A DNA stretch of 64,000 nt from Hippophae tibetana. Lineage: Eukaryota; Streptophyta; Magnoliopsida; Rosales; Elaeagnaceae. The stretch covers positions 14,418,601-14,482,600 of the forward strand of contig CM072805.1 of the NCBI GenBank assembly GCA_037013495.1. Reading direction: 5' to 3'. Made by a program: the position numbers and the translations under genes. The notes under the pieces were generated by a model. It was not told the DNA's origin, ran no database searches, and worked only from the letters and a program-made list of their open reading frames with translations. Shown piece after piece: positions 58,046-64,000 of the stretch. The number at the start of each line of letters is the position of its first letter. Positions within the stretch are counted from its first letter, which is position 1.

Positions 58046-58263
58046 TTTACTTCAAATTTCAAATTTCTAAATTATTTTACAATTAAAAAAAATTAATTGT
58101 TTTTTATTTTTTTTATTTTTTTTTATTTTTTTATATATATTTTTATTTTTTTATTTTTATTTCTTATGAATTTTGAAATTTGATTATTGTTAAAATATCA
58201 CAATTATTTACAGCACAAAAATGTTTTTAAAATTTTGACAAATAATTTAAAAACGCTATTCCT

Positions 58264-58281
58264 TCCCCGGCAACGGCGCCA
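58264..58281 (-). other. Primer-binding site for tRNA-Asp
   Basis: The minus strand reads TGGCGCCGTTGCCGGGGA, the exact complement, from memory, of the 3' end of plant tRNA-Asp(GUC). It is separated from the LTR by six bases. tRNA-Asp priming is typical of Athila elements. Confidence 0.9.
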
Positions 58282-59676
58282 AAAACTTGATGAACGAAAA
58301 CCGGCATCGCCGATTCTTGCCAATACTTTGGTTTTAATATTTATAAAACTCTCGCAAGTGCACGAATCATTTCGAAGAAAATGATAAGTATACTCTCAAG
58401 GTCGATCTAAGGAAGGAATGTATGTGGTTTTTAATTTATTATTCAAACTTTTAAAAACGAAATTAAATCCTAAACATCCTGTCACAATAGTTTGGTTTTT
58501 GTGTTCCTAATCTAATAAAAATAAAACATATATATAGATTAATTAAATATAATCTAATAACATAAAAATAAACATAGATACAGATTCAATAAATAATTAT
58601 CTAAAAATAAACATATATACAGATTAAATAAATATTCATGCAAATTTTATCATTTATATTAGCGGAGTATTTATGGATATAATAACTAAATTAATTATGC
58701 TTGCTCATATTATCTAGGTTACTAAAGATATAAATTGATATTTTATTGATTCTCTCTTTTTTATATAAATACCACCTTTGGTGGGGTTAGATATTCTTTG
58801 TTAACTAAACAAATCAATTAACACCTATGGGTGGGGTTGATAACTAATATGCTTAATTAAATTAATTCCTTTTTCTAAGAGATTGAAAATGAACCATTTA
58901 AATGACACCTTTGGTGGGGTTAGACAATTTAAACGTTATTCAAGGTGTCCAAATTAAACATAAGAATTTAATTATCCGAGTACTAACTTTCAAGTTTTAA
59001 AACCACTATTGAAAACATGTTGTCAATACATTTTCACATAATAATTCTTATAAAAACTTTTGAAATAGAGTTTCACTCTAACTACCGGGCGATTGTACCA
59101 ACAAATAAAAGAGCACTACTCTAAATTAGACCGGATAACTAAACCTTAAAATCTAATTTTCAGGTTTAAGTTTGTAATGAAAAATAATATATTTCTCTCT
59201 AACATTCTTAATATAAAATCTTGAATAAAAACAAAATCAATTCATTTTAAAGATTTTTACCTATTTAATATTTCGCAAGCATAATAACGTCGTTATTACA
59301 TCATGTTTACTAAACAGCCAGCATAGTTAAATTTAACCACAGACAAATTAAATATAACATGTAAGAATAAAGCATAAAAATAACTGTAAAGAAAATAAAA
59401 TCCTTACAGAACTTCGACGCTATTCCCGTAGCTGGAAAACCTCCAAGCGGAATTTGCACTCCCATTTATTGAATCAAAAATCTAAACTATTACAAAAACA
59501 TTACAAGTTCCTCTCAAAAAGAGAAGAACTCTACAACTAAGCGAATTGAACTAAAAACTAAGAGAAAAACTAAGAAAAGCTTAGAAACTAAGAAAGAAAC
59601 TAAGAAAAACTTAAAAACTAAGAAATGAGAGAAAGAAAGAAGAGAGAAGTGTGTTTTGAAGTGAAGGGAAGGGGGG

Positions 59677-59684
59677 TATTTATA
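59677..59684 (-). promoter_or_regulatory. TATA box of the 5' LTR (element promoter)
   Basis: The minus strand reads CCTATAAATACCCCCC, followed by a pyrimidine-rich CTTCTCTC leader typical of plant LTR transcription starts. Confidence 0.75.
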
Positions 59685-59753
59685 GGTGAGGATGGAGAGA
59701 AAAAGTAGAGAAACAAATGTTAAAAAAATGTAAAAACGCGGATTAGTGATTGA

Positions 59754-59782
59754 TGACGTCATTTGATGACGTCAGCATGACG
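59754..59782. promoter_or_regulatory. Paired TGACGTCA sites (bZIP/as-1-like), 5' LTR
   Basis: TGACGTCA at 59754 and 59767, plus TGACG at 59778. Same arrangement as at 48346-48374. Confidence 0.6.
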
Positions 59783-59797
59783 GGGGCGGCTGCACGT

Positions 59798-59860
59798 GAA
59801 CAGTGCCGCGCGCTGTGCTGCGCGGATGAACAGTGCCGCGCGCTGGGGCGCGGCGGCCCG
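59798..59860. repeat. GC-rich minisatellite, two units (5' LTR)
   Basis: GAACAGTGCCGCGCGC units at 59798 and 59828; the 3' LTR has four. About 115-180 bp upstream of the TATA box. Confidence 0.9.
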
Positions 59861-60150
59861 ATTTTCTCCTTTTTTGACATTTTTGACCCATTTTGTCCAA
59901 TTTTTCCATATTTGTTGACCTTTCCTCATTTATTTATTAATATATTTGTGATGTATTACTTCCAGTATTCCTCTTTGAGTTTTTAAGTTGCGTTTTTAAG
60001 CGAAAATTCCTGAAAAACAATAAAAATACCCGTGATTCCAAAAAAGACAAATTTATATAAATATATGATAAAACATATAAATATATATATTTTTAATCAA
60101 TTAATGTGCATAAAATCATGGTTATTTTAGTGTTTTTTGAGCACTCATCA

Positions 60151-60155
60151 GCATG
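60151..60155. repeat. Target-site duplication GCATG, right copy
   Basis: Identical to 46858-46862. Confidence 0.9.
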
Positions 60156-60450
60156 TATTAGGCATGTGATAGGCGTGCACATGTCGGACTCATTGCGGAT
60201 GAGCAGTTGCACTCAAGATTTTGGCCTTTTTAACATTTTTGACCATTTTGACCCATTTTGCCTTTTCAATATTTTTCTGAGTATTTAAGTTATTTTTAAA
60301 TGAATATACGTAAAAAACAATAAAAATACATGTGATTCCAAAAATATAAATTTATATAAAAATATGATAAAATAATACAAACATAAATCTATTTAATCAA
60401 TTAAATTACATTAAATCACATTAATATTTGTGCCTTTTAAGCACTCATCA
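60156..60450 (-). repeat. Outer Athila-like LTR, right part
   Basis: Continues the LTR interrupted at 46862 and ends GCACTCATCA. It is followed by CAACCCCAACC, the complement of a polypurine tract, so this is the 3' LTR of the outer element. Confidence 0.85.
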
Positions 60451-62330
60451 CAACCCCAACCAACTTCTTAATAGTCCATTAGCAAGATCAAGAAGTGGTA
60501 AAAACTAAAATAAAAACTAAAAATTAAACAATCCTAAATCATTTATGTGAATCGACACAGTTGCATTTAGCGCATGCAACAAGCCTTTAAACCCCTAGGT
60601 TGCCCTTTGATGAGTTTAAGACTCGTGAAGGTTTTCATAAAAAAATATATCATGCTTATAATCTCTTTTAAATTTCATAATTAAAATATTAAGCATAGAT
60701 TATTTCAACTACCTAAACATTCATAATTTATTATAATAATTAGTTGAAAATCATTTTTACATTTCATATAAAAAATGTAACAATTTAATTTCACCCAAAC
60801 TTAGTGTCAAGAATCCAAATTTTCTTCGAATCTATTCCTTACTAGTCAATACTCTTAAAAATATTGAATCCTATGGGTTCAAACACTTATACTAACTTAT
60901 ATTCAAAAGAGTTTATGTATAGAAATGAACAAATATGTTTGCATATGTATAATGAAGAAAGGCTTAAAGTGTTATTTTAACATTGATCTCATGAAAAGAA
61001 TCAAATGTAAGGATTTATAAAATATTATAAATTACTTTCATGCATCAATCAAATTCATCAAGTAAAATATCAAGTAATATGCCTTTTAGAAAATATAGGG
61101 AAATGCAATGACTTCTTAGGGAATTACTTCCTATATTTTCTTTTGCATTAAACCATTGCTCATAATTGTTTAGGCTTTTGGGTTATAGTATATATATTAT
61201 ACTATTCATTTTCCTCTCTTTTTTCTATTTTTTTCTTATGTTTTTTTTATAAGAGAATCCATTTTTTTAGAGAGTGGACCCATGTACAGATTGTAGATTT
61301 TTTATATGGTAAGGCGACTGGTTCATATTTGGCTTTTATGTTTGTATTTGTTTAGGTAACGCTAGATATATCTCTTTTTTAATAGAAGTCATGCATGAAT
61401 GAAGAAATTCATATACTATTAATTTCTACTTAAATAATTTAATCTTAGAAAATGAAAAAAAAATATACAATACTTCATTAAGATGTAAAAAATCTAGACA
61501 TTCAATGCAAAGTGCAATAGAGATCACCTAATAATGCTGAAGAAATAAGAAGTATTTAGAGTTGAAAAAATAATATTTATCACTCAAAATAAAGGATAAT
61601 AGGCTCAAAAATTTCTCACAAGGGTAGTCCCCATTGTTTAATTCCTAAACAACGATTTTGGGTTTAATATAATTTCCACACCTTATCAAGAAATACTAGT
61701 CATGACAAAAACTAACTAATTATCATAAATTAAATAATATGTTTTCAAAATTTAATTTAACAATGCAAAAGACTTAACTATTTACTTCAATTTGATTTAA
61801 AGATATGATAACGTTTTGTAAGAAATTTTTTAAAACTAATCATAAAATTCTAAAAATTACTAAATCACACAAAGGAAATAAAATCAAACACAATAAAAAT
61901 GAAAATGTGAACATAAAATTTTTTAAAATTGTTGAAAATTATGAAATTATGCCAAGTAACTTTTCACCATCTCCAACCTAGAACTTAAATTATCCTCAAT
62001 ATAACAATTGTGAATTAAAGATAAAGAGAGAAGCGAAAAAAAGTTACCTATAGCCTGAGAATGTGCAAGTAATGATGGAGAAATACAAGTGCATCCATCA
62101 TGTTCATCATTAAAGTTCACACAGAAAAATTGTTGTAAACTTCTAATATCTCAAAAAATATTTCAAATCTTAACAATTCTAAAATTATTCACATGCAATT
62201 AAACTAAAACAAACAAATAAAATTAAATAAATAAAACAAATAAAAGAAAATTAACTAAAATGATGAGTTGTCTCCTATCCAATGCTTAGTTTAACATATT
62301 AGCAAGACATAACTTGGGGATTTCATTTTT
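60451..62330 (-). mobile_element. 3' interior of the outer Athila-like element
   Basis: Opens with the polypurine tract and follows the 3' UTR of the intact element: CATTGATCTCATGAAAAGAATC, CCATGTACAGATTGTAG, CTCACAAGGGTAGTC, CATCTCCAACCTAGAACTTAAATTATCCTC. It ends with a decayed conserved box (62261-62310). No pol is seen to its right, so the element is truncated there. Unlike the intact element it keeps about 180 bp next to the LTR, including the PPT. Confidence 0.8.
62261..62310 (-). other. Conserved post-pol box, decayed copy
   Basis: ATGATGAGTTGTCTCCTATC, TTTAACATATTAGCAAGACA: the intact element's box with C-to-T/G-to-A type decay; the hairpin no longer pairs fully. Confidence 0.6.
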
Positions 62331-64000
62331 AGTAAACTGAATGTCCCCATATTATTGAGTCAATCAAACCTACAGGTAGGACAAGTTTATCTACCTATAC
62401 TTTTTAAGTCATGCACTATGGATTTTCAAAATTTTATTTACATAAAACTAGGGACATGATTGTGGGTTTTAGATAAACCACTTCCAGGTACAATTCACAT
62501 CACTAAGGAATAAAAACACATTTGTACATAGATCTAACAAAGTAACTACCTCCTCTTATCACAGATTGTGATTAAAAATTGTCATTTTACCAGCATTATA
62601 TGATCGAATTTTAATCACTTAATATGAAAGAATGATATTTTAATAAAAAAATTATTAAATTAATATTATTTATTATTAATTGGTTATTTTTTAAAAAGTT
62701 GAAGATTAGAAAACACATTTTTGAATATGATGGACTAAACTCATACTAAGTGCTTAATCTAAAAGAACACGTTTTCTCTACTTTTTGTATAATAAACAAA
62801 GATAATTGAGATTTTAGGAGTATTTAGTTTATTTAAAATTTCATTTATCTTAATTTATTTACTAATGGAGAATTTTATATCTTTATAAAGTATCTAAATT
62901 TCTAATTTATGCCCTATTCTCTTAATATTTAATTTTTAAGTCGAGGATGAAGATTGCACCCTTATATCTTTACTCGTTTTGGTAAGTTGACTTTGTTTCC
63001 CCAAGTCCCAATTTTGTTTTATATAGATATCAGTATAAGGTGGATGTTTACACCCAAATCATATAAAGCTTTCCCAAATTAATATTCCTTAGTAGTGTAA
63101 AGAATTTGAAATGTACTGGCAATATAGTCTTCATATCATATAAAGCTTTCCCAAATTGATATTTTTAACCTATAATTTGCTATACTTTTAGTAGGTCAAT
63201 GAGCGTTTAGAAAAATCTTCAACTAAAACAAGCAAAAAGAGTGAAAACAGGGCCAGAAATAAAAAGTCAAACAAGTTGGAATGAAAAAAATATCAACAGT
63301 AAGAAAATTAGTGTTCACTATATCTTAAACATTTACATGCCACTAAAAGGTGCTCTCAAGTTTGTATGTTAGCTCTATTCCATCATACGTTGAGACATAG
63401 ATAAAAGTGTGCCATATTTAAGGGACTCTCAAGTGTCCTATGGAGAATCATGTGGAATACACATGTCGAGGCACACAAAAATGCATATCACGACTATCTT
63501 TTCTCAGGTTGATTATGTCTTTTGTAATTAAATTAATTATGTTAGGCTAAATTAATGTGTGAGATATTAGTTTTGCTTCCATGAGTTAATGATAATTGGA
63601 TGATTTTATTTAATTAAAGTTATTTATTTTTTATTCAGAGCTTTTCATATCCTTGTTTGTGGATTATTATTAGTCATTCTAATTTGTGAAAAATGGACTA
63701 TTTTAGTACTAGACATTAGACACATCATTGGTATTTGGTTGTGTATTTATGAAAAAGAATTTAATTTAATTATATTGATTTGTATTAAGTTAGATGGATA
63801 ATTTATTTCTCTTAACTAATTACTAGACCAATGTATATAAGAAGTAATTATTTAATTGAGATTTGTAGGGACTTGCAATGATCATTGGGGGCTGCTCCTA
63901 TTTAAAAGGAAAAAGTCAATATTTCTAACTTTTGAGACTATTTTGAGAAAATCATTTAATTTGTTCTATATATGAATGGTTAGATAACAAATTTCCCATA
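62331..64000. other. No gene recognised
   Basis: AT-rich, all frames interrupted. A short AAGCTTTCCCAAATTxATAT phrase occurs twice (about 63066 and 63136) near ATCATATAA, a small local duplication. Confidence 0.45.

Larger units (their letters stand above)
57421..58263 (-). other. Structured 5' leader of the intact element
   Basis: Non-coding and extremely T/A-rich, with three conspicuous parts: an acceptor-like ACAATAG just before the gag ATG (57424-57430), a (TA)n run, and two tandem hairpins at 57620-57724. Three spaced copies of TTCA(T/C)GAACGGTAA or ACGGTAATTT also occur (from about 57800, 57897 and 58033). Confidence 0.65.
46863..60150 (-). mobile_element. Complete Athila-like LTR retrotransposon with two gag genes
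   Basis: Order on the minus strand: 5' LTR (60150-58288), 6-base spacer, tRNA-Asp PBS, structured leader, free-standing gag (57420-56083), conserved box, then gag-pol in one frame with a single TAG (55715-50544). After that come a second conserved box, a 1.6-kb untranslated region and the 3' LTR (48861-46863). TGATGA/TCATCA ends and perfect GCATG duplications show an unrearranged insertion. By eye the LTRs differ by roughly 2% substitutions in the first 800 bp plus several tandem-duplication indels, so the insertion is fairly young. There is no envelope-position ORF. Lineage rests on protein motifs and the tRNA-Asp PBS. Confidence 0.95.
58288..60150 (-). repeat. 5' LTR of the intact element (1863 bp)
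   Basis: TGATGAAC...GCACTCATCA, followed outside by the GCATG duplication and inside by the PBS. Element sense runs right to left. Confidence 0.95.

Noticed and set aside
59750..59986. 78-codon frame spanning the LTR bZIP sites and GC array
   Set aside because: Same low-stop artefact as in the other LTR; indels between sister LTRs would shift it.
1..64000. CRISPR arrays, tRNA/rRNA genes, telomeric repeats, bacterial-type operons
   Set aside because: None seen. The spaced repeats present are minisatellites or LTR arrays, and tRNA similarity is limited to primer-binding sites.

Overview
The window reads as a retrotransposon-filled intergenic stretch of a flowering-plant nuclear genome. It is strongly AT-rich. 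Nearly every long coding trace belongs to a plant LTR retrotransposon (Athila-like and Tat-like Ty3/gypsy, Ty1/copia), with one endogenous plant pararetrovirus fragment and one intron-containing kinase gene fragment. I see no intact host gene, no tRNA or rRNA gene and no CRISPR array. The species cannot be named from this.

The best-preserved object is a complete Athila-like element on the minus strand at 46863-60150 (about 13.3 kb). It has two long LTRs (46863-48861 and 58288-60150), TGATGA/TCATCA ends and a perfect 5-bp target-site duplication (GCATG). Its primer-binding site matches plant tRNA-Asp, and its protease-RT-RNase H-integrase frame is open for 1549 codons. It carries two diverged gag genes in series. 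The upstream one (56083-57420) is free-standing, complete, and has lost both first cysteines of the zinc knuckle. The downstream one is fused in frame to pol but cut by one TAG codon. The RNA leader holds two tandem hairpins whose stems differ in sequence but both pair fully. The U3 regions carry GC-rich arrays of about 32-34 bp period about 100 bp upstream of the TATA box, next to paired TGACGTCA sites.

This element sits inside the LTR of an older relative (45226-46862 joined to 60156-60450), whose 3' non-coding region follows at 60451-62330. A third relative is a clean solo LTR at 9071-10936 (TSD TTAGG), nested inside an element at 6877-15645 that keeps gag-protease but no RT or integrase. 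A second gag-protease remnant is at 32246-33500, gag fragments lie at 43380-44060, and an Athila-like 3' region with a conserved plant-transposon domain lies at 37645-41540.

Other regions: 1-6876 holds a Tat-like LTR remnant and a decayed copia pol with a possible 3' LTR. 15646-19560 holds about 350-bp direct repeats, the kinase pseudogene and a short direct-repeat pair. 19990-22480 is the pararetrovirus fragment. 22600-24150 holds two copia LTRs in inverted orientation with a gag trace. 25105-31150 fits one decayed Tat-like element: 3' LTR, antisense extra ORF, 166-bp tandem array, then integrase and a second RNase H. Two RNA-like motifs recur across the gypsy families: a stem-loop beside the polypurine tract, and a box just downstream of the last gag/pol stop codon.
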